Of a stretch of 64,000 nt of DNA, positions 45,156-56,143 are shown piece by piece (position 1 is the first letter of the stretch; the number at the start of each line of letters is the position of its first letter). The stretch comes from an uncultured Emergencia sp. Its GTDB lineage: Bacteria; Bacillota; Clostridia; Peptostreptococcales; Anaerovoracaceae. The stretch covers positions 1 through 64,000 of the forward strand of contig CAJFTU010000006.1 in assembly GCA_904420065.1 (NCBI GenBank), written 5' to 3'. The notes beneath the pieces are model-generated. The model made no database searches, was not told where the DNA came from, and saw only the letters and a list, made by a program, of their open reading frames with translations. The position numbers were made by a program, and so were the translations under genes.

Positions 45156-46347
45156 ATCCTTTCAGCGCCAGTTTACTCCGGTTCACCAGCGCGTTCCCTG
45201 TAAATACCAGCTCCATATCCGAATTAAGCCGAAACAGCGGGTTGAGCCGATACTTTCCGTTTTCAAAATCCAAGAGCTCCTGGACCTCCACGACTCGCCT
45301 GCTGCCGTCACGAAATCTTGCCATATGAATCATCAAGTCTATTCCCTCCACGATCTGCGCTCTTATGGCATCCATGGGTATGCGCGCGGACATCAGATAC
45401 ATGGCCTCGAGACGGCGAAGCATACCGGTCACCGAATTGCCGTGGCCGGTGGACATACTGCCAGAGTGGCCGGTATTCATTGCCTGAAGCATATCTGCCA
45501 CCTCTTTTCCCCTCACCTCGCCGACGATTATCCGGTCCGGCCGCATACGCAGACTGGTTCGAATCAGCATGTCCATGGATACCGATCCCTGTCCCATGGA
45601 GTTGGCGTTGTGACATTCCATCTGCACCAGATTGGGAATATTCCCGATCTGAAGTTCAGTGGAATCCTCGATCACGATTACCCGCTCATTTTCAGGAATA
45701 AAGTCCGATATGGCGTTGAGAAACGTCGTCTTGCCGGAAGAAGTTCCTCCGCTGACGAACAGGTTGTATCCGCATTCTACCGCTGCGCACAGATAATCCG
45801 CGCACTGTTGTGTCAGCGTTCCTCTGCGGACCATATCAGCGGCGGTAAGCCTGTCCTTCGAGAATTTACGGATGGTCAGCACCGGTCCTCCTACAGCCAC
45901 ATTTTTATACACAGCGTTGACTCTCGAACCGTTTTTCAGCCGGGCATCGAGGATGGGATTCATCTCGTTGATCTCCCTGTGAACGTCTGCGGCTATATTG
46001 CGTATGATTTCCTCCAATTCTTCTGTGGAATCGAAGACGTCTTCAACCCGGTGGATTCCCATTCCGTCCTCGTAGAAAAAGTTCTCCCTGCCGTTGACCA
46101 TGATTTCATTGATGGATTCATCTTCGATGTACCGCTGCAGCATGCCCAACTTACTGCGAATCTTTGCAAAGATCCGCAGTATCACCTCCCGGCAGGTCTG
46201 CAAATCCATATCGATCTGGTTCTCCAATACCTGATCTTCGATAATGCGCAGAACCGCCTGATCACTCAAATTGCCATCCGCAGAGAGGATCTTATGTCTG
46301 ATCATATCCGCCTGTTTCTCCATGAATTCTCTATGTAACGGTTTCAT
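45130..46347 (-). CDS. tadA: TadA/CpaF-type pilus assembly ATPase
   Basis: DESINEIMVNG, FVSGGTSSGKTTFLNAISDFIP, VIEDSTELQIG, MRPDRIIVGEVRGKEVADMLQAMNTGHSGSMSTGH. Confidence 0.93.
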   Translation of the reverse strand: MKPLHREFMEKQADMIRHKILSADGNLSDQAVLRIIEDQVLENQIDMDLQTCREVILRIFAKIRSKLGMLQRYIEDESINEIMVNGRENFFYEDGMGIHRVEDVFDSTEELEEIIRNIAADVHREINEMNPILDARLKNGSRVNAVYKNVAVGGPVLTIRKFSKDRLTAADMVRRGTLTQQCADYLCAAVECGYNLFVSGGTSSGKTTFLNAISDFIPENERVIVIEDSTELQIGNIPNLVQMECHNANSMGQGSVSMDMLIRTSLRMRPDRIIVGEVRGKEVADMLQAMNTGHSGSMSTGHGNSVTGMLRRLEAMYLMSARIPMDAIRAQIVEGIDLMIHMARFRDGSRRVVEVQELLDFENGKYRLNPLFRLNSDMELVFTGNALVNRSKLALKGYEDDGRLQ

Positions 46348-47371
46348 CGCCTGTCTCCTTCATGATTCGCTCAGCTATGGCCGCTATTTCGTTTCCGTAG
46401 TTTCCGGACAAATCCACGACCAGCCTGCCGCCGGCTTCTGCCGATACGGCCCGATCATCCCGGGAAATAAACAGTTCTGCAGAATGCTGCTCTCCGTCCC
46501 AGCGGTCTTCGGAAAAATTTTCCACGCAAACCAGCTTGCCTTCATCTGTTCTGTCTTCAATTTCCCGGGAAATCTTTTCTCTGTATTTCCCGGGAAAAGG
46601 GATTCGCGCGCTGTGAAAAAGGAATACCAGCTCCGCCTGCCCCAACAGTTCCTTGTTGATTCTGCACAGATGGCCGCCTACATCGGCGATCAGGAAGTCG
46701 TAGCGTCCCTCTTCTCTGAGCCGGATCAAAAGGGTCTCCATCGTATGAGAGTCAATTTCGTCGAGATGAGCATTGACGACTCCCGTACGCAAATAATCTA
46801 GCTCGTCATCCCGGGCGATAAAAGCGCTTACGGGAAAATCCCTTCCGGTCTTGAGATAATAGAGCAGCTTCAGAAATCCCCCTGCTTCCTCCTGAGGCAG
46901 ATATTTTCTCGAATCGTCAATCGGACAGAAGTTCAGGTAAAGACAGCGTGCACCGTAAAATCGGTTCAGCTGCCTGCAGACAGAAAGGGCGGCAGAAGTC
47001 GTTCCGCAGCCTCCGCCGCAGGCGGCGAAGATCAGCAACCTGTAGCGCGTACTCCCTCGGTATGCAGAAACATATCCTGTCATCTGGAAATAAATAAAAA
47101 GCAGGTCGTTTACCAGATTGGAACTGTCCTTATATCGATATACACAGAAGGGCTCGCCGTCAAGGTGTTCACTCTCCGGCCTTCGGACCAGCCGCACGGC
47201 TCCTGTTCCTTCATATTCGCCGGTTGAAAGAACCATGTGGCAGTCCTCCGCTTCCTCTGCAGCGCTCAGCAGCCGAAAGACCATTCCTCTGGCCCGTCTG
47301 GCCAGAGCCTTTGCCAAAGCGCCCGCAAAACAGCAGTCGTTCAGGTAAATACCCACTTTTATAATTTCCAT
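46331..47371 (-). CDS. tadZ: TadZ/CpaE-like pilus assembly ATPase
   Basis: P-loop-like FAACGGGCGTTSAALSVCRQL; position upstream of tadA. Confidence 0.72.
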   Translation of the reverse strand: MEIIKVGIYLNDCCFAGALAKALARRARGMVFRLLSAAEEAEDCHMVLSTGEYEGTGAVRLVRRPESEHLDGEPFCVYRYKDSSNLVNDLLFIYFQMTGYVSAYRGSTRYRLLIFAACGGGCGTTSAALSVCRQLNRFYGARCLYLNFCPIDDSRKYLPQEEAGGFLKLLYYLKTGRDFPVSAFIARDDELDYLRTGVVNAHLDEIDSHTMETLLIRLREEGRYDFLIADVGGHLCRINKELLGQAELVFLFHSARIPFPGKYREKISREIEDRTDEGKLVCVENFSEDRWDGEQHSAELFISRDDRAVSAEAGGRLVVDLSGNYGNEIAAIAERIMKETGDETVT

Positions 47372-47420
47372 ATTTTTCCACCTCTCTCTGGAGATAGAGT
47401 ATCATTTTTGTAAATATTTG

Positions 47421-48119
47421 TCAACCATTATTTTCCATATTTTTCTCTGCGAGACTCTTCAGCTTTTCTATTGCCATGCTGAGTCCTCCGATTTCGTTGA
47501 TCAGTCCCATTTCCACCGCATCCGGACCGAAAAGCACCGTTCCCACATCGTTGGACATATTCCCGGTCTGATTCATCTTCGCCTCTATATCGGCTTTAGA
47601 CGCCTCAGAGTGCTCGGCGATAAAGTCCACCACTCTCTCCTGGGTTTTTCGCATATATTCAAAAGTCGCGTCGGCAGTAATCAGTGTCCCGCTGGTTCTG
47701 ATGGGGTGCATGGTCATGGTAGCCGTCTTTGCCACAAAGGAATAGTCTGCTGAGACGGCCAGAGGAATTCCGATGCTGTGACCCCCGCCGATCACCAGCG
47801 TTACCGTAGGCTTGGAAAGAGAAGCGATAAGTTCGGCCAGCGCCAGACCCGCCTCCACGTCTCCTCCCACCGTGTTCAGAATCAAAAGCAGTCCTTTAAC
47901 CTCCGGATTCTCCTCCACCATCACAAGCTGAGGAATCAGATGTTCATATTTTGTCGTCTTGTTGTCGCTGGGCAGAGTGGTGTGCCCTTCGATGCAGCCG
48001 ATAATGTTGATATACTGATAGTCGCTTTTAAAGCTGCTGCCCGTGGCCAGCAGTCCCAGTTCTTTGATCAGATCGGTTGATTCTGTTTTTTCTTCGGTTT
48101 TTTCTTTTTCTTCGCTCAT
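47421..48119 (-). CDS. ClpP-class translocation-enhancing protease TepA-like
   Basis: GLLLILNTVGGDVEAGLALAELIASL, IGGGHSIGIPLAVSADYSF, MHPIRTSG; start chosen at 48119. Confidence 0.85.
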   Translation of the reverse strand: MSEEKEKTEEKTESTDLIKELGLLATGSSFKSDYQYINIIGCIEGHTTLPSDNKTTKYEHLIPQLVMVEENPEVKGLLLILNTVGGDVEAGLALAELIASLSKPTVTLVIGGGHSIGIPLAVSADYSFVAKTATMTMHPIRTSGTLITADATFEYMRKTQERVVDFIAEHSEASKADIEAKMNQTGNMSNDVGTVLFGPDAVEMGLINEIGGLSMAIEKLKSLAEKNMENNG

Positions 48120-48276
48120 AACTTTTGTTCCTCCGTCGTAAAATGTTAAGAAAAGCATGGGGCAGACCGCCGGAAAGAGCAGTTCCCCGCAAAAGACCCT
48201 TGAAACGCCGGAAAACTTCCCTGCTTTCAATATTTCCCGCGTTTTGAATATATTATCTGCAAAGGATGTGTGAATT

Positions 48277-48510
48277 ATGCTTTTGAGTGAAATCGGAGAC
48301 AAGGAGATCATCGATCTGACCAAGGGAAGCCGCCACGGTTCCTTTTGGGATGCGGAAATGCTTTTCGATGAGATGACGGGCAGAATCAAAGCGCTTCTGG
48401 TTCCCAATCTTCAGGGACACAGCAGGTTCTCCGCCATGAGAGAAACCATGCAGCTGCCCTGGGATTCCATCGTGAAAATTGGAGAAGACATCATCATCTT
48501 TCGTTCATAG
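48277..48510 (+). CDS. YlmC/YmxH-family (PRC-barrel) protein
   Basis: LSEIGDKEIIDLTKGSRHG...PWDSIVKIGEDIIIFR. Confidence 0.8.
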   Translation: MLLSEIGDKEIIDLTKGSRHGSFWDAEMLFDEMTGRIKALLVPNLQGHSRFSAMRETMQLPWDSIVKIGEDIIIFRS

Positions 48511-48578
48511 AAAATCAGCAAAACCATTTGACAAATAAAAAAAACAGGTATAGAATAGGTTCCAGAAAAACATAAGAC

Positions 48579-48689
48579 GATCTTCAGGGCAGGGTGAAAT
48601 TCCCGATCGGCGGTAAAGTCCGCGAGCGCGCGAGCGTAGGATTTGGTGAAATTCCAAAACCGACAGTATAGTCTGGATGGAAGAAGATA
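48579..48689 (+). promoter_or_regulatory. FMN riboswitch (RFN element)
   Basis: TCTTCAGGGCAGGGTGAAATTCCCGATCGGCGGTAAAGTCCGCGAGC...GGTGAAATTCC..ACCGACAGTATAGTCTGGATGG-AAGA. Confidence 0.97.
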
Positions 48690-48790
48690 GACAGAAAATA
48701 ATCATTCTGTTTTTTGATGAAAGCTCTGGAAATTTTTATTTCCGGTTTTTTTGTTTCATTAAGAGGATGAAAGTTTTCGTAATGCCCCCT

Positions 48791-48825
48791 GCCCCGAAGC
48801 GTCAGCGCTTCGGGGCTTTTTCTTT
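48791..48825 (+). terminator. Terminator of FMN riboswitch
   Basis: GCCCCGAAGCG-tca-CGCTTCGGGGC-TTTTTC. Confidence 0.88.
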
Positions 48826-48852
48826 TCAGCCGCGGGAAAGGAGCAGCAGAAC

Positions 48853-49959
48853 ATGCACACAGAAGAGAAATACATGCAGCGAGCCATTGAACTGGCAAAA
48901 AAGGGACAGGGTATGGTCAATCCCAATCCCCTCGTGGGCGCCGTGATCGTAAAAGACGGCCGCATCATCGGAGAAGGATACCATGAAAAATACGGTCAGC
49001 TCCACGCGGAGAGAAACGCGCTGAAAAACTGTACGGAGAATCCAAAAGGCGCCGCTCTTTACGTCACTTTAGAGCCCTGCTGTCATTACGGAAAGACCCC
49101 TCCCTGCACAGAAGCCATTATCGAGAGCGGAATTTCCTCCGTCGTCATCGGTTCTCCCGATCCCAATCCCCTGGTCAGCGGAGGCGGAGCAGAAGCTCTG
49201 CGCCGCGCCGGAATCCAGGTCATCGAAGACTTTATGAGGACCGATTGCGACCGGCTCAATCCAATTTTTTTCCACTACATTACCCACAAAACGCCCTATG
49301 TGGTTATGAAATACGCCATGACCATAGATGGGAAGATTGCCACAGGAGCCGGCTATTCCCGCTACATTACAGGAAAAGAAGCGCGGCAGCGAGTTCATCT
49401 GGATCGAAGCCATCTAATGGCCATCATGGTTGGAGTCGGCACCGTCCTCGTCGATGATCCGCTGTTGACCTGCCGCCTGGAGGAAGGAAGAGATCCTATC
49501 CGCATCATCTGCGATACCAACCTTTCCACCCCACTCCAATCTAAGATTGTATCCACCGCTTCCCGCGTTCCGACCATCATCGCCACATGCTGCACGGACG
49601 AAGAAAAGCTGCGTTCGTACCGCGAAAAGCACTGCCGTATACTGCAGATCGACAGAAGTGAGGATGGCCATGTTTCTCTCCCTTCACTGATGAAAAAGTT
49701 GGGAGAAGAAAAGATCGACAGCATCCTTCTTGAAGGCGGAAGCAGTCTCAACTGGTCGGCTCTTCGTGCAGGCATCGTCCAAAAGGTGCAGGCCTACATC
49801 AGCCCAAAGATCTTTGGCGGAGAAACAGCAAAGACTCCGGTGGGTGGTGAAGGCGCGGAATTTCCCGATCAGGCGGTAAAACTGATCAATCCGAAAATCA
49901 ACATCGTCGGAGAAGACTTTCTCATCGAAAGCGAGGTACAGATATGTTCACCGGAATAA
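48853..49959 (+). CDS. ribD: Bifunctional riboflavin deaminase/reductase
   Basis: GMVNPNPLVGAVIV, HAERNALKNC, TLEPCCHYGKTPPC. Confidence 0.96.
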   Translation: MHTEEKYMQRAIELAKKGQGMVNPNPLVGAVIVKDGRIIGEGYHEKYGQLHAERNALKNCTENPKGAALYVTLEPCCHYGKTPPCTEAIIESGISSVVIGSPDPNPLVSGGGAEALRRAGIQVIEDFMRTDCDRLNPIFFHYITHKTPYVVMKYAMTIDGKIATGAGYSRYITGKEARQRVHLDRSHLMAIMVGVGTVLVDDPLLTCRLEEGRDPIRIICDTNLSTPLQSKIVSTASRVPTIIATCCTDEEKLRSYREKHCRILQIDRSEDGHVSLPSLMKKLGEEKIDSILLEGGSSLNWSALRAGIVQKVQAYISPKIFGGETAKTPVGGEGAEFPDQAVKLINPKINIVGEDFLIESEVQICSPE

Positions 49960-50597
49960 TCGAAGAAATCGGCACAGTGGACAGCATACAGAAAAAAGGC
50001 GCCTCCGCATCAATTGACATAAACTGTCGTCTCATCAGAGAGGATCTTCACCTGGGAGACAGCATCGCGGTCAACGGCGTATGTCTGACCGCATCTGCCG
50101 TCAGCCGCAGCGGATTCACCGCCGATATCATGCACGAAACACTTAACCGCTCCTCCCTGTCGGCACTCGTTCCCGGAAGCCATGTCAATCTGGAACGAGC
50201 CATGTCCGCCTGCGGCCGCTTCGGCGGTCACATCGTCAGCGGTCACATCGACGGAATCGGCGTAATCGAAAAGATGGAGCGGGATGAAAACGCCGTCTGG
50301 ATCTCTGTTCGCTGCTCAAAAAAACTGCTGAAATATATCGTCGAAAAGGGCTCCATCGCCATAGACGGCATCAGCCTGACTGTGGCAAAACTTCAGACAG
50401 ATGGATTTTCCGTTTCGGTCATTCCCCATACGCTTTCACAGACCGTGCTGAGCGAAAAACGGCCGGGAAGCACTGTAAATCTGGAAAACGACTGCATCGG
50501 AAAATACGTAGAGAGACTGCTGGCTTTCGGCAACACCCCAAAAGAAAAAACAGAAAGCCGAATTACTGAAGAATTCTTGATCCAAAACGGATTTTAA
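49944..50597 (+). CDS. ribE: Riboflavin synthase alpha subunit
   Basis: MFTGIIEEIGTV, internal duplicated lumazine-binding domain. Confidence 0.95.
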   Translation: MFTGIIEEIGTVDSIQKKGASASIDINCRLIREDLHLGDSIAVNGVCLTASAVSRSGFTADIMHETLNRSSLSALVPGSHVNLERAMSACGRFGGHIVSGHIDGIGVIEKMERDENAVWISVRCSKKLLKYIVEKGSIAIDGISLTVAKLQTDGFSVSVIPHTLSQTVLSEKRPGSTVNLENDCIGKYVERLLAFGNTPKEKTESRITEEFLIQNGF

Positions 50598-50621
50598 CGT
50601 AGAAAGCGAGGTACAGATACG

Positions 50622-51830
50622 ATGAATGAATTCAAATTCAACACGATTGAAGAAGCGCTGGATGATCTGCGCCAGGGAAAGATCATCCTGTGCACCGACG
50701 ATCCTGATCGGGAAAACGAAGGCGATTTTATCTGCAGCGCGGAATTTGCCACTACAGAAAACGTAAATTTCATGGCGGTCCACGGAAAAGGACTGATCTG
50801 CATGCCGATGAGCGCAGAGATCTGCCGCAGTCTCCGCCTTCCGCAGATGGTTGAGGAGAACACCGATAACCACAGCACCGCCTTCACCGTTTCCATCGAT
50901 CATGTGGACACCACTACCGGAATATCCGCAGAAGAAAGAGGGTTTACCGCCCGCATGGCCGTAAGCGACACCGCAGAGCCAGAGGATTTTCGCAGACCGG
51001 GTCATATGTTTCCTCTCCTTGCAAAACCGGGCGGCGTTCTGGAACGAAACGGGCACACGGAGGCCACGGTAGATCTGATGCGGTTGGCCGGTCTGAAAGA
51101 ATGCGGCCTCTGCTGTGAGATCATGAGGGAAGACGGCACGATGATGAGAACGCCGGAGCTGAAGGAACTGTCTGCAAAGTGGGGAATCAAATTTATCACC
51201 ATTAAGGCCCTGCAGGAATATCGGAAAAGACATGACCGTCTGATCGAACAGGTGGCAAAGACCAGCCTTCCGACAAAGTACGGCGACTTTACTGCCTACG
51301 GCTACATCAACAAGCTGAACGGAGAACACCACATCGCGTTGGTAAAAGGAGATATCGGCGACGGAAAAGACCTTCTCTGCCGCGTCCACTCCGAGTGCCT
51401 CACCGGAGACGCTTTCGGTTCGGCCAGGTGCGACTGCGGTCAGCAGCTTCAGTCCGCCATGATGCAGATCGAAAAGGAAGGACGAGGCGTCCTACTGTAC
51501 ATGCGTCAGGAAGGACGGGGCATCGGCCTGATTAACAAGCTGAAAGCCTATGAATTGCAGGACCAGGGACTGGATACTCTCGAAGCCAATTTAGCTTTGG
51601 GGTTTGCAGGCGACCTGAGAGAGTACTATATCGGCGCGCAGATACTTCGGGATCTGGGCGTGAAAACACTGCGGCTTCTGACCAATAATCCGCAAAAGAT
51701 CTACGAGTTAGAAGAATTCGGCATGGAAATCATAGAGAGAGTTCCGATCCAGATGCCGGCCACAGCTCACGACCTGTTCTATCTGAAAACGAAACAGGAA
51801 AAAATGGGTCATATTCTCAGTTATAAATAA
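50622..51830 (+). CDS. ribBA: DHBP synthase / GTP cyclohydrolase II
   Basis: [45 protein letters not shown]. Confidence 0.96.
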   Translation: MNEFKFNTIEEALDDLRQGKIILCTDDPDRENEGDFICSAEFATTENVNFMAVHGKGLICMPMSAEICRSLRLPQMVEENTDNHSTAFTVSIDHVDTTTGISAEERGFTARMAVSDTAEPEDFRRPGHMFPLLAKPGGVLERNGHTEATVDLMRLAGLKECGLCCEIMREDGTMMRTPELKELSAKWGIKFITIKALQEYRKRHDRLIEQVAKTSLPTKYGDFTAYGYINKLNGEHHIALVKGDIGDGKDLLCRVHSECLTGDAFGSARCDCGQQLQSAMMQIEKEGRGVLLYMRQEGRGIGLINKLKAYELQDQGLDTLEANLALGFAGDLREYYIGAQILRDLGVKTLRLLTNNPQKIYELEEFGMEIIERVPIQMPATAHDLFYLKTKQEKMGHILSYK

Positions 51831-51850
51831 CCGAAACAAGGAGGAAAACA

Positions 51851-52318
51851 ATGAAAATCTACGAGGGAAAATTAGTTGCAGAAGACATACGAATCGGCAT
51901 CGTCTGCTCCCGTTTCAATGAGTTTATCGTATCAAAATTGCTCAGCGGCGCTCTGGACGGCCTTTCCCGCCACAACGTCAGGGAAGAAAACATCGAAACC
52001 GCATGGTGCCCGGGCGCCTTTGAAATTCCGCTGATCGCCCAGAAAATGGCCTGCTGCGGAAAATACGACGCCGTGATCTGTCTTGGCGCAGTGATCCGAG
52101 GAAACACTTCCCACTACGATTATGTCTGCGCGGAAGTTTCCAAGGGTATCGCAGCAGTAACTCTAAAAGCGGATATTCCGGTTATGTTCGGCATTCTGAC
52201 CACAGACAACATCGAACAGGCCATCGAACGAGCGGGAACAAAAGCGGGAAATAAGGGATACGACTGCGCGCTGAGCGCAATAGAAATGGTCAATCTGATT
52301 CGTGAAATCGAACAATAA
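51851..52318 (+). CDS. ribH: 6,7-dimethyl-8-ribityllumazine synthase
   Basis: [40 protein letters not shown]. Confidence 0.96.
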   Translation: MKIYEGKLVAEDIRIGIVCSRFNEFIVSKLLSGALDGLSRHNVREENIETAWCPGAFEIPLIAQKMACCGKYDAVICLGAVIRGNTSHYDYVCAEVSKGIAAVTLKADIPVMFGILTTDNIEQAIERAGTKAGNKGYDCALSAIEMVNLIREIEQ

Positions 52319-52329
52319 TAAAGTAAAAG

Positions 52330-52376
52330 ACTGAAGCGTTTTCTGATCATCACAGACGCTTCAGTCTTCTTTTTCA
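52330..52376 (+). terminator. Terminator of rib operon
   Basis: GACTGAAGCG...CGCTTCAGTC-TTCTTTTTC. Confidence 0.85.
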
Positions 52377-52382
52377 TACTTA

Positions 52383-53561
52383 TTACAGAGCGTTTCTGTA
52401 TATTTCCAACACATCCGCACCGCTCAGCGGTACATATGTATCCGTAAGCTTGCCGTCCAGCTTATACGCCATCTTTTCCAGATTCTCCTCTCCGATGCCT
52501 ACTTCGCCGAGAGTCTGCGGAAGTCCCAGCTTCTGGAAAAATTCCCGGGTATTTCGAATAGCCTTTTTGGCAATATGCCAGGTTCCCTCATCCGGATCGA
52601 TTCCCCATATATTGACGCCGAACTCTTCAAATTTACCGACCGTTTTGTCGGACAGGACGTATTCCATCCAAACCGGAGTGAGAATCGCCAGCCCGTCTCC
52701 ATGGGTGATATCGTAAAAGGCGCTCAGCTCGTGTTCCATCGGATGAACACTCCACTCCACCTCTGCGCCATAGGAAAGCAAACCGTTGATGGCAAGGCTG
52801 GATGCCCACATCAGGTTGGCACGCGCCTCATAATTATCCGGATTCTCCAAGGCCACCGGTCCGTATTTGATACAGGTCTTCAACACCGCCTCGCACATCC
52901 TCGCCTGTAAATAAGCGTCTTTTTCTCTGGTAAAGTAGACCTCGAAAACGTGGCTCATAATGTCCGCCGTGCCGGCCGCTGTCTGCTTTCGGGAAACGCT
53001 GTAGGTGAATTTTGGATCCAGAATCGACAGAGTCGGTTTAATCCATTCACTGCCCGTATCCAATTTGTCGTTTTTTTCCATATCCGAAATGACGGCAAAA
53101 CCGTCCATTTCCGAACCTGTAGCCGCCAGAGTGAGCACCGCCGCCACAGGAAGAGCATCTTTGATCTTTTCTCCGTCGATGACTAAATCCCATGGATCTC
53201 CGTCATATCTGGCTGCCGCCGCAATGATCTTCGCACAGTCAATAGTACTTCCTCCGCCAATAGCCAGAACCACATCGATATTCTTCTCACGGCAGAGCTT
53301 TGCGCCGAGAGCTACGGTTTCAATCCTCGGATTTGGATCTACACCTGACAGTTCGAAAACTCGTAGACCACTCTCCTGAAGCACCGCCGATGCCTTGTCG
53401 TAAACGCCGTTTCTTTTGATGCTTCCGCCGCCGTAAACCATCAGCACATTTTTACCCATTCTGGCGATTTCTGCCAGATTCCGGATCTGTCCCTTGCCGA
53501 AATAGACCTTCGTCGGGATTGAATAGTTGAAGTTTTGCATGTTTTCCTCCATTTGTGACAA
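52383..53561 (-). CDS. Iron-containing alcohol dehydrogenase (butanol dehydrogenase-like)
   Basis: NFNYSIPTKVYFGKGQI, AIGGGSTIDCAKIIA, HPMEHELSAFYDITHGDGLAILTP. Confidence 0.93.
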   Translation of the reverse strand: MSQMEENMQNFNYSIPTKVYFGKGQIRNLAEIARMGKNVLMVYGGGSIKRNGVYDKASAVLQESGLRVFELSGVDPNPRIETVALGAKLCREKNIDVVLAIGGGSTIDCAKIIAAAARYDGDPWDLVIDGEKIKDALPVAAVLTLAATGSEMDGFAVISDMEKNDKLDTGSEWIKPTLSILDPKFTYSVSRKQTAAGTADIMSHVFEVYFTREKDAYLQARMCEAVLKTCIKYGPVALENPDNYEARANLMWASSLAINGLLSYGAEVEWSVHPMEHELSAFYDITHGDGLAILTPVWMEYVLSDKTVGKFEEFGVNIWGIDPDEGTWHIAKKAIRNTREFFQKLGLPQTLGEVGIGEENLEKMAYKLDGKLTDTYVPLSGADVLEIYRNAL

Positions 53562-53627
53562 ATTCGCCCGGCGTGTTGCCGGCGTCTGATCTGTTTAGCT
53601 GAGGAAATACCGCCTTCGGTATTTCCT

Positions 53628-55361
53628 TTATGATAAACCGAGCTCGGAAAGCTCGTTCATAATCTGCTTCATCTCGTCGTTTCGCTTGGTCTTTGCCGTA
53701 GTATTTTTGATTGTCGGCTTATCCGACAGGAAATATTTCTTGACCATCTTGTATGAAGGCATCTTCGCGTTTATCTCATCCATATCTCTGTCCAGCTGTT
53801 CCTTCAGCTGTTCTTCGGTCAGATCATTTTCTTCCAGATACTCTTTATCGTAAACGACTTTAGCCCAGAGCACAAAATCGCTGGCCTTCTCCCTGGTGAA
53901 CACTATGCTTTCCTCCACATAAGGAAGCACGTTGATCAGATTCTCTATCTCTTCCGGAAAAACATTTTTACCGTTCTTCATAACGATAACGTTTTTCTTT
54001 CGGCCGCAGATAAACAGGTAGCCTTCTTCATCGAAATAAGCCAGATCTCCGGTATGAAACCACCCGTCGACAATGACCTCGTCCGTGGCTTCCTGATTGT
54101 CGTAGTATCCGAGCATTACATTATCTCCGCGGACGATCAGCTCACCGATCCCCTCCTCATTGGGTTCAAAGATCTTTCCTTCCACGTTGGGCATCAGTTT
54201 ACCTACCGAGCCCGGTTTCAGGTAACGATAAGTTTCGCTGGAAATCGTCGGAGAAGTCTCCGTCAGGCCGTAGCCCTGTACGGTCAATATGCCCAGATCG
54301 TTAAAGCCCTTTGACACCACCGGGTCTAAAGCCGCCGCGCCGTTGATGATAAAACGCATCCTTCCGCCCAGCTGATCGATAATCGTCTTGAACATCTTTC
54401 TTCGCAGGTTGATTCCGACCTTTTCGCTGACGCTGCAGAGTTTAAGAGCGAAATTCACCTTTCCCTCCATTCCCTGTTTCTCAATGGCCCTATTGATCTT
54501 TTTGTACATGCTTTCTAAGAGCAGCGGCACGCTCATGATTACCGAAACGCCGTACTCCTTCAGATTCATGGTAATATATTTCAGTCCGTCGCAGAACGTG
54601 TTCTTCATCCCCTGGGACAAGAAGGTCAGCAAACCGGACATGCCGTAGCAGTGATGGAGAGGAAGAATCATCATATTTACATCGTCGGGGAAAAACAGTT
54701 CTTCACAGTTCATCCCGTAATTACAGCTCATAAAGTTTCGATGAGACAGCATGACTGCTTTGGACTGGGAAGTGGTTCCTGAAGTGAACAGAAGAAAATT
54801 CATCGAATCCGGATCGATCTCCGCATCCAGATATCGCCGATCTCCCTTCTCCGCCAATTCCTGTCCCTTGTCGATCAGTTCCATCATCGGCACCGCAGAC
54901 TCGGACTCAAAATCCATGGATATGAGCAGGGAAAGACCTGTGGTTTTCTCCTTGGCGATCTGCTCAATCACCTGCGCGTGCTTCTTATCGTAGAAGATAA
55001 CTTCCGCACTGCTTCGGTTCAGACAGCTTTCCAGCTCTTCTTTCTGCAATCCCTTGTCCAAAGGGACGATTACACCGACTCCGCAGCTGACAGAAAAGTA
55101 AGCGAGACACCAATTATAACTGTTTTCACCGATTACGGCAATACGCTTATTCTTGTAGCCCATTTCGATAAGAGCAGTTCCCAGGTATCCCATAGTCTTA
55201 AAGAGATCGGCGTAGGTGGTATTGATATAGTTCACCTCTTTTTTCTCTTTAATCTTTGTTACAAAAGCGACTCTGTCTGCGTATTTCTCGGCGGATGTCC
55301 GCAGCAGCTCCCTCAGGTCACGGAACTCGTAAAATTTTTTCTCTAAATGATAATTTTTCAT
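53628..55361 (-). CDS. AMP-dependent long-chain acyl-CoA synthetase
   Basis: LLFTSGTTSQSKAVMLSH, VQGYGLTETSPT, GWFHTGDLAYFDEEGYLFICGRKKNVIV. Confidence 0.92.
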   Translation of the reverse strand: MKNYHLEKKFYEFRDLRELLRTSAEKYADRVAFVTKIKEKKEVNYINTTYADLFKTMGYLGTALIEMGYKNKRIAVIGENSYNWCLAYFSVSCGVGVIVPLDKGLQKEELESCLNRSSAEVIFYDKKHAQVIEQIAKEKTTGLSLLISMDFESESAVPMMELIDKGQELAEKGDRRYLDAEIDPDSMNFLLFTSGTTSQSKAVMLSHRNFMSCNYGMNCEELFFPDDVNMMILPLHHCYGMSGLLTFLSQGMKNTFCDGLKYITMNLKEYGVSVIMSVPLLLESMYKKINRAIEKQGMEGKVNFALKLCSVSEKVGINLRRKMFKTIIDQLGGRMRFIINGAAALDPVVSKGFNDLGILTVQGYGLTETSPTISSETYRYLKPGSVGKLMPNVEGKIFEPNEEGIGELIVRGDNVMLGYYDNQEATDEVIVDGWFHTGDLAYFDEEGYLFICGRKKNVIVMKNGKNVFPEEIENLINVLPYVEESIVFTREKASDFVLWAKVVYDKEYLEENDLTEEQLKEQLDRDMDEINAKMPSYKMVKKYFLSDKPTIKNTTAKTKRNDEMKQIMNELSELGLS

Positions 55362-55480
55362 AAACGTCTTACCCTCATATTGCTAAATTTACCCTTCTTC
55401 TAATTTAATAGGGTAACATTTTAAACGCAAAGTGTCAATTGACGGCCCGATTTCTTTTGAAAAAATACGCAATTCTGAAT

Positions 55481-56143
55481 TTATTCTTTAATGATTACAC
55501 CGAGCAGCCTGGCCAGCTCCGCGGCCTGATAACTGCTTACGATGGCGCCTTTCAGTTCGCTCTTTCCTTCGGAAAGCCGTATGCCGTCCAGAGTGCAATC
55601 GGTAAAATCGATTCCCTTCAACGGCGTTTTAAAAAACTCTGCCTGGACAAAGCTGCACCGCGACAGCTCAATCTGCTTTATCCTGCAGGAGGAGAAGAAG
55701 GCCTCGGACAGATCGCAGTCTTTCAGCCGGATCTTTTCCCATTTTGAATCGGCAAAATTGACGTATTTCAATGCGCATCCGGAAAAAACCACGTTGGAAA
55801 GCCGGTTATCCCTGAAATCAGCCCCAGTCAGCTGACAGGCTTCCAGCCTGCACTGATCGAAAAAGCTTTCGGAAAAATCGCATCCGGGAAACCGGCACCC
55901 TTGAAAAACAACGTTTCTGAACGTACAGTTTTTCATCGCGGCCTGCTCCGCAATACAGTGGTCAAAACGCACGTTTTCAAAAACCAGCTGACTGAAATCC
56001 GCCTCCTGAAGACTTCCTCTTCTGATCTCTGTCTCTGTGATATCCATCTCTTCCCGCTTCGCCCACCGGATCAATCCGGCCGGATCGCCAACCTGCTCCA
56101 ATGTCTCGCTCAATTCTGTCTGCTTTATTTTAAACTCTGTCAT
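55481..56143 (-). CDS. Pentapeptide-repeat protein
   Basis: Tandem A/C-D/N-F/L-x-x units; C-terminus KGAIVSSYQAAELARLLGVIIKE. Confidence 0.85.
   Translation of the reverse strand: MTEFKIKQTELSETLEQVGDPAGLIRWAKREEMDITETEIRRGSLQEADFSQLVFENVRFDHCIAEQAAMKNCTFRNVVFQGCRFPGCDFSESFFDQCRLEACQLTGADFRDNRLSNVVFSGCALKYVNFADSKWEKIRLKDCDLSEAFFSSCRIKQIELSRCSFVQAEFFKTPLKGIDFTDCTLDGIRLSEGKSELKGAIVSSYQAAELARLLGVIIKE

Noticed and set aside
45325-46338. 337-aa + strand ORF
   Set aside because: Fully antisense to the clear tadA ATPase gene; no recognisable domain.
50436-51389. 317-aa minus-strand ORF
   Set aside because: Antisense to ribE/ribBA; Phe/Cys-rich composition typical of an antisense shadow.
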